DNA of 64,000 bases. Origin: a bacterium (GTDB lineage: Bacteria; Cyanobacteriota; Vampirovibrionia; Obscuribacterales; Obscuribacteraceae). The notes below the pieces were generated by a model. It worked only from the letters and a program-made list of their open reading frames with translations. It searched no databases and was not told the DNA's origin. Each line of letters starts with the position of its first letter. The stretch's first letter is position 1. Made by a program: the position numbers and the translations under genes. Below, piece by piece: positions 18,116 to 28,300 of this stretch. The stretch is taken from contig JAGOSY010000001.1 of the NCBI GenBank assembly GCA_018062085.1, positions 248,001 through 312,000 of the forward strand, given 5' to 3'.

Positions 18116-20923
18116 TTATCCCTCGTGCTGTAAGCCGAGATAGTACACGGCCTGCCGGCAAGCATCAGTATGCGAGAGCTTCGGATTCTTCGCCTTAACT
18201 TCTTTGATCATATCGAGTCTGCGCGGAATATCTTTAATTGGCTCCGAAGTACAGATCCAATAGTCCATCGGGCTTGGCACCAAGCGGATGGTGCCGTGAA
18301 CAGAACCGACAATGAGCAAGCATTGGCTGTCGCGCCGTTTTTCTTCATCACGCGAAAAGTTCTCAATTGCGACTGTCTCAGCATCAGTCAACCTGAGAGT
18401 TTCTTTGAGCATCTTCAAATCTGAAGGATCTTGTCTGAGCATGATCTTCATGTGCGAGTTCTTGACTACCGAATCGGCCTGCTCAGCTTGCCTGAAAAAG
18501 TCTTTCAGCTGCTGAGTAATAGTGACAAGCATCATACCGTAGTGTCTAGCTCGTCTAGACAAATCGTCGAGTAGTCTAGCTCCAGCCTTGAACCTCATCA
18601 GAGTAGCAGCTTCGTCGATGATGGCAGCGAAACGCTGACCGCGTGCTTTAGAATCTGCTGCCCGTCTACGAATAAACTCTGCCAAGATATAAACAGCAAT
18701 TCGTTCAAGCCTGGGCTCATTCACTTCTCTGGTATCAAATACGATGAATAGTTTTTCAATATCAACGTTGGTGTGTCCATCAACCAACCCGCCAAAGGCA
18801 CCACTTCTGGTGAATAGAGAGAGACCTCGAGCAAACTGCTGGAGGCGATCACGCTGCAGTGGATCTACTTCATCAGCAGCAGCCTGAGCCGTTACTCGAG
18901 CCAAATCACTCATAGTCGGAACGACACCTCTAAAGTGAGCGTCCATATAAGCAACCCGAATCAAGCCATCTAACAGTGACTTTTCTTCAACGTTTAATTC
19001 TTCCCGACCTTCAGGTGCAAGCATTAAGTCTAAGAGCGAGAGCAGCGAACTGATTTTATCAGCGGATGGCTCCCCTTCTTTATCTTCAGGGCCAAGATCA
19101 AACGGATTAAGAATATAACCCGAGCTTGGACCAAGGTCGATATAAGCACAAAGCTCTGGGCCAAGCAGTTCAGTGATAAAGCGGTAGGCACCAAATTTGT
19201 CTACAGTCTTATCAATCAAGACAAAGCGAGTACCAAGGGGTAAGAGGCGCAGAATCAACATTGACACGGCAAATGATTTACCGGCACCAGTTGTTCCTAC
19301 TACGAACATATTGTTCGCGTCTTTGCCCTGACCTCTAAAGAAGGGATTAAGCAAAACTGGTTCTCTTGATACAAGAGCGAAACCAAACGGCACACCATCA
19401 GGGGTTCCGCAAGAGGCTGTAAAGAACGGCCACATAGTTCCGACGATAGGTGACATAACGCGGTGCACCACGGCCAAACGATCTACACCCACAGACAAAG
19501 TAGATTGCCACAAATCAAGTTGCAGCATCTGCCCTCTATCCATCTGGGCACCGCGGTTTTTAAAGATCCGTCTGACTTCGTCCATATTTTGAGCAAGATG
19601 CTCTGGTGTGTCAGCATAAGAACGAATGTACATAGAAGTATCAAAGGCTTTGTTAGCACTTCGCAAGAACTCTTGAATAGCCGTAGCAGCCGATCTTGTC
19701 GATTCAATACCTTCAATATCTGGTGTGGCGAGCTGCGTACTAGCGACGTGACCAAGGCGGTACTTAAACTTGAGATCTCGTCGAACTTTATCTTGGTCGC
19801 ACTGGTGAATGAACAGCGATAAGGTGTATTCCACTGACAGTGTGAGTAAGTCAACGAGCCATCCCATCCAGGTTTCGTGGGGTGGCGCAAACATATACTG
19901 GGTGCCAATATACTTGCCATCAAGCCAGAGATATTCGTCTGTGACTTTAAGAGCAGAGCCAGCTAAGACAGAAGCTTCTGATACGTTTGTACGGGAAGGT
20001 GGAGCATCGCCGTCTTTTTCGTAAAGAGAAGGGTTCAAATCGGAATAAATCAAATTGCGCACGTCTTTGCGCGAGAGAATAGCGGGTCTTAAGTTAGAGC
20101 CACGCAGCTGCTCAAAAGCAGTCTTCACCAAGCGATTGAGAGACTCTAAATATTCTTCATGCCGTTGAATAGAACGCCGACCATTCCACATCTTGCCGCT
20201 TTTACAATCTGGCGGATGGAAACTAATGACAATATAGAACTCGCGCTGGGGTACAAAAGTTACGTCTTGCACTCGCCGGAACCACTTATCGGTGTAATCG
20301 GCATACCACTTGAGATAATCATTATCGGTTTTTAGCAAAATCTGATAACGCGAGAGATACTCATCAACCGAGATATTTCGACTTTTGATAATTATCTGAA
20401 TGTCAGATTCGCAAGAGTTGGCAAAATTAGCAAAAGTGCGAGCCATAGTTTCGCGATCAGCTTCGTCAAAGAGCAAAGCATTGATGCCTTTGCAGGCAAT
20501 ATATTTGCGGAAGCTGCCGTCTGATAAAACGACCAATCCTTCTTCCTCATCTTCTCCAGGAATGGAATAGATGAAGCAAACGTCTTGCCAGCTTGTGCCG
20601 CCACGCTTGTCTGGGGGTGGGTCGTCTTCACTACCGCCGCCGCCTGGGGGCTCTTGGCCGAAAGGTAGCATGTCGCGCAGCTGAGCTGGCAGACCATTGT
20701 AGAAGCCAGCAATAACGTTATTGAATGATGGACCCGAAGTCAGCGGTATGTAACGACCATCCATAGACGAGTCGCCATTGCTGCTATTGTCTCGACGGCT
20801 CCCGCGGCTACTGCGCTCGGGAGCATCATAATCGTCGTCATCATCATCATCGTCAACGGTATTCTTTCTACCGCGCAAATTAGACGTCCTTCTTATGGGT
20901 GATGAGCCAGCACTTCTTACCAT
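18116..20923 (-). CDS. virB4: VirB4/TraC-family conjugation-type ATPase
   Basis: 935 residues. Walker A VVGTTGAGKSFA is near residue 545 and Walker B FAAIIDEAATLM near 770, followed by the ARHYGMMLVTITQQ motif that marks VirB4/TraC/TrbE ATPases. The N-terminal part (about 110-500) matches the membrane-docking CagE-TrbE-VirB half. The first 60 residues are disordered, with a run of Asp and Arg/Ser. These hexameric motors drive assembly and transport in type IV secretion systems. No relaxase, VirD4 or VirB11 gene is visible nearby. The ATG lacks a clear ribosome site. Confidence 0.9.
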   Translation of the reverse strand: MVRSAGSSPIRRTSNLRGRKNTVDDDDDDDDYDAPERSSRGSRRDNSSNGDSSMDGRYIPLTSGPSFNNVIAGFYNGLPAQLRDMLPFGQEPPGGGGSEDDPPPDKRGGTSWQDVCFIYSIPGEDEEEGLVVLSDGSFRKYIACKGINALLFDEADRETMARTFANFANSCESDIQIIIKSRNISVDEYLSRYQILLKTDNDYLKWYADYTDKWFRRVQDVTFVPQREFYIVISFHPPDCKSGKMWNGRRSIQRHEEYLESLNRLVKTAFEQLRGSNLRPAILSRKDVRNLIYSDLNPSLYEKDGDAPPSRTNVSEASVLAGSALKVTDEYLWLDGKYIGTQYMFAPPHETWMGWLVDLLTLSVEYTLSLFIHQCDQDKVRRDLKFKYRLGHVASTQLATPDIEGIESTRSAATAIQEFLRSANKAFDTSMYIRSYADTPEHLAQNMDEVRRIFKNRGAQMDRGQMLQLDLWQSTLSVGVDRLAVVHRVMSPIVGTMWPFFTASCGTPDGVPFGFALVSREPVLLNPFFRGQGKDANNMFVVGTTGAGKSFAVSMLILRLLPLGTRFVLIDKTVDKFGAYRFITELLGPELCAYIDLGPSSGYILNPFDLGPEDKEGEPSADKISSLLSLLDLMLAPEGREELNVEEKSLLDGLIRVAYMDAHFRGVVPTMSDLARVTAQAAADEVDPLQRDRLQQFARGLSLFTRSGAFGGLVDGHTNVDIEKLFIVFDTREVNEPRLERIAVYILAEFIRRRAADSKARGQRFAAIIDEAATLMRFKAGARLLDDLSRRARHYGMMLVTITQQLKDFFRQAEQADSVVKNSHMKIMLRQDPSDLKMLKETLRLTDAETVAIENFSRDEEKRRDSQCLLIVGSVHGTIRLVPSPMDYWICTSEPIKDIPRRLDMIKEVKAKNPKLSHTDACRQAVYYLGLQHEG

Positions 20924-20987
20924 TCAAAAACACTCACAGCACAAATTTGCTCATTGCTCGAAAATACGTGTATCACTATCGACCTAG

Positions 20988-21063
20988 CACTTACTTCAAC
21001 TAGTTTAGACTTACTTCAACCAGTTTAGACTTACTTCAACTAGTTTAGACTTTCTCAAACTGG
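20988..21063. repeat. Tandem 20-bp direct repeats before virB4
   Basis: Three copies of (g/c)ACTTACTTCAACTAGTTTA sit head to tail at 20988-21007, 21008-21027 and 21028-21047, with single-base differences, then a degraded fourth copy to 21063. They fill the gap between the VirB3-like gene and virB4. Function unknown; could be a protein-binding array or an RNA element between genes. Confidence 0.9.
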
Positions 21064-21101
21064 GCGAAAACCCCTAGAGTCGATTCTCCTTCACCTCAGG
21101 C

Positions 21102-21479
21102 CTAATTGGACCCAATATAGAACTCGTCCGACCGTTTTTTCGGTTCTATGATGGTCGGATCAGGATAAATAGCGGTCATTTCCTCTGGTTTTGGCACGTA
21201 GACCGTTGGCTCCAGATGCAGCTTGTAAAGGATCACATTTTTCCACCAACTCATCGGCTTCAAATCAGTAAACTTGACAAGAGGAAGGCAGAGACAGAAA
21301 AAAGTAATTGCGCTCAAAATATTGGCAGGCAAATGGCCCACCTTCCAAGCCTGTGGCACTTGCGAAAGGAGTGTGACTGAGCCACCTACAGCTCCAACCA
21401 TCATCAAGAGCTGAGGAATTGTAAAATCCCAAAGCTTAAAGGCTTTGTTGAGCACTATCACTTTGTGAATTCTTGACAC
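21102..21479 (-). CDS. Small two-pass membrane protein, VirB3/PrgI-like
   Basis: 125 residues starting with GTG, with AAGGAG 7 bases before it. Two adjacent hydrophobic stretches (about 20-60) follow a basic start; then a KPMSWWKNVILYKL segment resembles the post-membrane P-x-x-W motif of VirB3/TraL/PrgI proteins. In type IV systems such a protein is encoded directly before VirB4, exactly as here, and recruits the ATPase to the membrane. The call leans on topology and gene order. Confidence 0.65.
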   Translation of the reverse strand: MSRIHKVIVLNKAFKLWDFTIPQLLMMVGAVGGSVTLLSQVPQAWKVGHLPANILSAITFFCLCLPLVKFTDLKPMSWWKNVILYKLHLEPTVYVPKPEEMTAIYPDPTIIEPKKRSDEFYIGSN

Positions 21480-21529
21480 CCTGGAACTCCTTGATATGTT
21501 GGCAGTCCTACACTGTTGTCAGCCTTTCT

Positions 21530-22156
21530 CTAATTAATTCCCTCAAAATCAATTAGATCCTCTGAACCCATTTCAGCTAGTTTCATTAACTTACGGGCCA
21601 TGGTCGAATAAAGTGCAGGCAGCCGGCCTATTACTGCCTGAAAATACTCTTTGCAGCGGGCGAAGTCGCCCGTTCGGCGACACAGCTCTCCAATGAGATA
21701 TTCCACATCGGCTCGACTAGAGTTTGGGCACGAGACATCAACTAAACACTTACGAAACGCCTCAGTTGCCAGTCTCCTGTATTCCCGGGCCTGGGGAACA
21801 GCATTGACATCATCAGCGCACCAAGCAGCATAGAGGTAATACATGGCCACACGGAAGAAGTTCCCCCCCTCGCGCTCGGCCCAAATAGCGGCATTGCGAT
21901 ATTGCAAATGAGGCGGCTTATTGGGCTGGTTAAGCACACAGACTTCGCTCGTTGCTGCGAACTCGGTAGCCCAGGCTGATTTACCACAACTAGGACACGT
22001 AAGAATCAAGTATTGCTCATACTGAGGCCTGACATCACCAACATGCTGACGCAGTTCACTGTTTCGTAGGCCAGTATCAACCACCTCAGGCAATTGCTTG
22101 CTGTTGAACTTGACTCCGCAATTTGGACACTTGACTCCGATATCTGCCAGGTACAC
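21530..22156 (-). CDS. DUF2225-type zinc-ribbon protein with helical repeats
   Basis: 208 residues from GTG, with GGAG 7 bases upstream. Two zinc-knuckle-like pairs (KCPNCG at 9-14, TCPSCG near 55) are followed by TPR-like helices (EYLIGELCRRTGDFARCKEYF). This layout fits DUF2225. The function of the family is unknown; a cytosolic adaptor is plausible. It is embedded between the giant membrane protein gene and the VirB3-like gene, on the same strand. Confidence 0.7.
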   Translation of the reverse strand: MYLADIGVKCPNCGVKFNSKQLPEVVDTGLRNSELRQHVGDVRPQYEQYLILTCPSCGKSAWATEFAATSEVCVLNQPNKPPHLQYRNAAIWAEREGGNFFRVAMYYLYAAWCADDVNAVPQAREYRRLATEAFRKCLVDVSCPNSSRADVEYLIGELCRRTGDFARCKEYFQAVIGRLPALYSTMARKLMKLAEMGSEDLIDFEGIN

Positions 22157-22256
22157 TCAATTCTCCATGACGTAAATGTCACTATTGCTGACCAGAATAT
22201 CTTATGCGTTTTTCAATAAGTTAGCGCCCGTTTCTCCTTAAAACATCAAATTAGCC

Positions 22257-22290
22257 ATGGTTCTCCAGCTGTAGAGTGCTGGAGAACCAT
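22257..22290. terminator. 13-bp perfect inverted repeat, possible attenuator or terminator
   Basis: ATGGTTCTCCAGC and its exact complement (22278-22290) flank an 8-base loop. A T run follows on the plus strand only, so for the leftward genes it is not a classical terminator. It stands just after the giant membrane gene and could be an RNA stabiliser or partial attenuator between it and the DUF2225 gene. Confidence 0.5.
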
Positions 22291-22309
22291 TTTTAGCTAT
22301 TTGGTAGGC

Positions 22310-25300
22310 CTAGGCCATTCCATCGTTACCAGGCATATTTTGGCGTTGTTCTGCCAGCAAACGACGTTGCTCTTCATCTAGTTCAGCTTGGGTCTTACCA
22401 CGACCCTTGGCTACATTGGGGTTCAGACTCTTGTTGACGGCAGCCTGCTGCGGTGGGGGAGCCCCTCCGCCTCCTTCTTGCTTCGCGACAGGCGCTCCGC
22501 CAGTAGGTTTCTGACCGCTACCTCCAATTTTGGCGATAGCTGCACCACCGAGTGCATCGGCTAGTCGATTAGGTCTAGCCTGTTGCGGTTGAGCTTGATT
22601 GCTGCCGTAGACAACTCCTTGTGCCTGCTGTTGTTGTTGTTGCTGCTGACCATAGGCATCGCCTTGAGCATGACCATGACCATGGCTTGATGTATCAGGT
22701 AATACTTCACCTGCCCATGGAGCGGCAGAAGCCATTTCAACGTGACCAGCAGAACCAGTATTTACTAGCGGTTCACTATGTCCAGCATCGGCAGAAGCAG
22801 AGAACTGCGGCTGTGGCTGTGGCTGTCCGAGGTCACGGTAGCCAGCTTCAGCAGAGAGCTGAGGCTGTGGCTGCCCGATACCACGATTGCCAGCATCGGC
22901 CGTGTACTGAGCCTGATCAGCTCTGTACTGCGGTTGGTCAGCTCTGTACTGCTGCTGTTGATCGGCAGTGTATTGCGTCTGACCAGCAGCGTATTGTTGC
23001 TGTCCTCCGCTATAACCACTGTCATTGACTACCTGACCAGCGGTGTATCCAGCCTGAGTAGGCTGGATGTCGCCAGCGCTGGCTGTGTAGTTAACTGGTG
23101 CCGCTCCTGTGTATCCAGCCTGAGTAGGTTGAATGTCCCCGGCGCTGGCTGTGTAGTTAACTGGTGCCGCTCCTGTGTATCCAGCCTGACCAGGTTGAAT
23201 GTCCCCAGCGCTAGCCGTGTAGTTAACCGGTGCAGCTCCTGTGTATCCAGCTTGACCAGGTTGAATGTCCCCAGCGCTAGCCGTGTAGTTAACCGGTGCA
23301 GCTCCTGTGTATCCAGCTTGACCAGGCTGGATGTCGCCAGCGCTAGCCGTGTAGTTAACCGGTGCAGCTCCTGTGTATCCAGCTTGACCAGGTTGAATGT
23401 CCCCAGCGCTAGCCGTGTAGTTAACTGGTGCAGCTCCTGTGTATCCAGCTTGACCAGGTTGAATGTCCCCAGCGCTAGCCGTGTAGTTAACCGGTGCAGC
23501 TCCTGTGTATCCAGCTTGAGTAGGCTGGATGTCGCCAGCACTAGCCGTATAGTTAACCGGTGCAGCTCCTGTGTATCCAGAATCTACTGGCGCAGTACCT
23601 CGAGCCAAGTCTTGTACTTGTCCTTGTCCTGAGCTAGCGACGACATTAGACACTGCAGGTGCATCCATATAGCCGCGACCAGAGCTTACCTCAGCTTGAT
23701 AGGCAGAGACTGTGCTTGTGAACTGGCTAGCTAGACCGGTACCAGCAAGAATGGCTTGACCGGCCCCGGGATCCATACCGATAGCAGCTTGTCTAACGAC
23801 CTCAGCACCGCTCATTCCACCGCCAATTGCACCACTGGCAATGGCAGCATCTTGAGCCCTTTCACTATATTGAAGTGATTGAGCAGCGGTTACCGACTGG
23901 CCCTCAAACTGTCTAGCAGTCTCGGTTGTACCGAAACCGGCAGAAGCCACTACTGCAGCACTCATATTGCCGTGCAAAGCAGAATCAACCAGAGCTGGAG
24001 AAGCGCCAATGCGCTCAGCTAGCTGCTGATGTTGCTGACTTTCAGGATGAGCGATGGCGGCACGCAGCTCTTGAGGAGATGTATGCGTCATCGCCATGAT
24101 GTCAGCACCCATACGCTGGGCCGAGACAGCACTAGAGTCACCGGAAGGAAGGGCGTAAGGTGCCGAGTAACCGGCAGCATTGGCGTAGCTTCCGACAGGA
24201 GAAGGGTCACCGCCAACCAGTGCTGCAGTGACTACAGGCTGAGCACCACTAGGGGTGACCGAACCATAGTCAACATTGGCAAAGCTTGGCTGAGCACCAC
24301 TACTAGCACTATCAGAATAGGCCTGCTGGTAGCTTTGAACTGTTGAGGCAAACTGCTGATCTAATGCATTAGACTGCAAGATTGTCTGAGCAGAACCGAT
24401 GTCACCTTGGGCAGCCTGCTGTACTGTCTGCTCACCATATCTAGTAGAAGCGGTGGCATACATATCCACAGACTGCTGAGCAGTCGATGAACTTCCAGCA
24501 TACTGTTGGGCCGTTTGCGTTCCACCGAATCCAGTTTCAACAATGGCAGCAGCACTAGCATTGCCATGCAAGGCCGCATCAACCAGAACTGGAGAAGCAC
24601 CAAACGATTGACTTAACTGAGCGTACTCTGAACCACCAGGATTAGACAGAGCTCTCTGCAAGGTCTCCGGACTGGTGTTAGTCATTACCATCATATCGGC
24701 GGCAGAGCGCTGAGCCGACACAGCTCCGGGATCTGAACCAACACTATAAGGAGCAGAGTAGCCCATAGAAGCAGCAAGTGCTCCTGGAGCATCAGCCCCG
24801 CCGGTCACGAGAGATGCCGTCACCGCTGGTGTAGCACCAGCCGATGTGACATATCCAGTGTCAGCTTGAGTGTAGCTTCCAGACAGAGATGACTCTCTGT
24901 AGCTAGAAACAGTCGCCGCAAACTGATTATCGAGTGTGCTGTTCTGTAGAATCTGTTGACCAGCTCCTACATTCATTTCCATCGCCGCTGATTGCACCGC
25001 TGGAGCACCATAGCTGGTGGATGCAGCGTTGTACATCTCTACTGATTGATGGGCAGTAAAGGAAGTTGCAGCGTTGTCTCGAGCAAATTCAGTTCGACCA
25101 AAACCAGTTTCGACAACGGCTGCAGCAGCGGCACTACCATGGAGCGCAGCGTCCACTAAAGCCGGTGAGGCTCCTAATCGTTCGGCCAGCTGAGTATACT
25201 CAGGGCTGCTAGGTTGAGCTAAGGCTCTCTGCAGCTCAGCGCCACTGGTACCAGTCATAGCCATGATGTCGGTTGCAGCATTGTGGGCTGAAACGGCACC

Positions 25301-28300
25301 AGCATCGTTAGACACAGCAGCTACAGGTGAAACGAAACCGTTGCTCTGGGCGATACTGCCAGCAGGGCTCAACTCTCCACTGATCATATTAGGTGCGATA
25401 CCCTGAGCGACACCTCCGTAGGAGGCCATCGATGAGTACTGAGCATCAGACTGGACGTAACTACCCGTGGCTTCCCGAGCCTGAGCATAGCCACCAACAG
25501 TAGAGGCGAATTGAGCGTCCATCTGCGGTGAAGCCAGAAGCTGAGAAGCAGCCTGCGAATCCATTCCTACTGTAGCTCTGGACAACATTCCGGTGTCACC
25601 ACCAGCGATCATCTGAGCCTGCGAATTGGCCGCAATAGACATACTGGCAGTGTCATTCTGGATGTTTGGCGAAGCGAACGCAGCAGCAGTGTCAGTGCCA
25701 CCGAATCCGACAGCAGTCATCACACCAGCACTGGTGTTACCGTGCAGAGCAGCATCGAGTACCGGTGGAGCCACTCCGACAGTATCAGCAATCGACTTAT
25801 AATCAGCTCCTTGAGGATCAGCCATAGCACGAGAGAGTTGGTCGGTAGTGACACCGCTCATTGTCATCACGTCAGCAGCTGTTTTCTGAGCCGAGACTGC
25901 CCCGGGGTCATTGGCAAGACTACCTGTCAATGCCGGCACATCTCCAATTCTTGCAGTATCGAGAACTGGCTTACCATCAGCACCGGGGACAATATTGCCT
26001 GCGGGGTCACGAGCGAAGACATCAGTGTTGACTTGTTGTCCAGGGCCGCCTGGTAGATCAACAGCCATACCCCCTTGGTTGCCTTGCACCGCAGAGGCGA
26101 ATGGTGTTCCGTCCAGCGAGTTTGCTTGATTATTCAAATCAAGATTTATCGGCGACGAGCTAGAGCCACCCAAGAAATCAGCGGCGTTGCCGCTCACTGG
26201 CTTGAGAGCATCCATAGCGCCAGCAACACCTAAGGCATCACCCGCAGCTGAGACAGCAGTAGGTACGAAGGAACCGCCTGAGGTGAGAGAATCGCCAGTA
26301 GCTGATACCGCAGAAGGTATGAAGGAAGCATCAGCATTAGGAGGCATGCCATCTAGACCCTTACTAGTATCTCCAGCACTACCAAGACCAGTACCAGAAC
26401 TGAGACCGCCGCCGCCACCATTATTGGTGTTGACGCTAAGCGAATCGGCTGCACCTCCTGGGCCACCGGAGAAACCAACCGTGAGACTGGCATCACTAGA
26501 CATGTTGCCAGAGGCACCAGAGGTCAGACCATCAGCACTAGGTGGAGCGCCAGTGTCAGACTTGGCACCAGTGCCACCAGCCACTTCACCACCCTCACCT
26601 GCGCTCGCCACAGCAGTTCCATCTGAAGGCGGTAAGCCTACACCGGCGACAGCACCGGCATCTTGCTTAGCAGAATCACCGCCCGCCTTGGCGGCACTAC
26701 CACCCATCAATTCGCCCTGTAAGCCGTCTCCTTGACCTTTGTTAGCACCATCAGTTGAGAGAGTGCCCGAGTTAGCGCCACCAGTAGAAGCGATTTCGCC
26801 GGACTGACCAGCAGGTGCTGTTTGACTACCCGCGGCATTACCGCCCTGAGTACCGCTGATTGCACCACCTGGGTTGCTGGCACTCGCACCGGCACTAGAA
26901 CCACTGCCAGGCTTAGCGCCTTGCGAGGCACCACTGCTGCCGCCGCCACCGCTTCCGGCGCCACCACCGCCTTTGCCAGCAGCTGATGCCACTTTAGCAG
27001 CTTGAGCCTGAGCATCTGCAACCGCTGCAGAAGCCAAGCCAGCAAAGTCGAAGGCCGACTTAACTGATTGCACAGCCAGAAAAATCAAGGCAGTCATAAT
27101 GATGGTGCCAGAATCGCCAACACCTCTGAAACAAGCCATAAGTAGAATGGTCGTGTTCCAGAATAGACTCCAGAAACAAATAGTGATGACGCCATCAATC
27201 CAACTAGCTAAGGCGCCCCGGAGGGCTTGCACGGGCCAGACCCACAAGGCAGCGGCAATCGGCCCCATGCACCACAAGTAATAAAGAAACGCCATTTGGA
27301 AAGCGCACGAAATATTCCAAGTAATAGTTGCACTATCACTTAGACCATTCATCATTAGACGATTTATGTTTTTGCTCTGCACCACGTCTTCGTCAGGTAC
27401 GCGACTTTCTTCTACGCCCATGCATGGATCGATTCGAGCAGTGGCTAAAGTGTAACCTTCAAGAGGAGCCCAGTTGCCGGGGCCCTCAAAGCGAGGCGTT
27501 TCCTTTACCGTATACGAGTTTCTGTTCCACTCGGGTTTGTTCATAGGGAAGGCTCTGATGATGGCGCACTTAGCGTCGTCGTACATATCGGTCCCGAAAA
27601 TATGGAAATACTCATTGGCAATCGTGTACGTGAGCGAGTTTGCTACGTCAATGCCATAGTTGATGACCAGGAAGGTTCCGGGAATTAGGAAAATAGCGAC
27701 AATCGAGCGGAACAAACCGTCAAATGGGTGAACTTCACCGACTAGCACTGGTGAACCCTGGGCTACAATCGCTTTGACTTGGGCTAAAACAGCACCAGGG
27801 AGCAAGAGCAAGATTGCCATGGGTACGAATAGTTGATCGCGTATTCTTTGCCAGACATTATTTGGCTCAGCGGTGAAGTTGGTAAGAAACTGCTTGCAAA
27901 AGTCGATGGCAGACAAAGCCTGGTTGATAGCCAGCGAGGCCATACTATTCGCTGCCGAGTTTGCAGCTCCACCAGCTGTTGCCGTGGCCATCCAGATAGC
28001 CTTCTCTGGGTCATACAACTGTTCTAGCATAATGTTGTCGTTCATACGACTGATTAACTGGAACTGGGTATCAGAGACAGGATAACCAAAAGTCTGCAGC
28101 ATATTCTGGGTGATTGCTGTATCTCGCAAAGTCGGTACGGGAGACACCGCAGTGGGGATAGGCACTGGCCACATCTGCACAGGTCCAGAGGTACTATGCG
28201 TGACCATTCCAGGACCAACAGACTCTTGATCTACAACCCGATCTGCGTCAGCAAACGTTTTTGCGTGCTTGTTCCTTAAATGTTGAGTTCCGCGGATATC

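Noticed and set aside
20021..20050. GGTTCAAATC string resembling a tRNA T-loop
   Set aside because: It lies inside the virB4 coding region and no cloverleaf can be drawn around it; no tRNA was found anywhere in the window.
23051..23578. CRISPR-like array
   Set aside because: Units are contiguous, in frame and without unique spacers; they encode protein.
22778..23632. 284-codon open frame on the plus strand with strong repeats
   Set aside because: It is antisense to the 22-residue repeats of the giant membrane protein; its repeats only mirror them, and it has no ribosome site.
26187..26735. 182-codon plus-strand frame rich in Pro/Ala
   Set aside because: Antisense to the Gly/Ser/Ala-rich linker; composition explains the missing stops.
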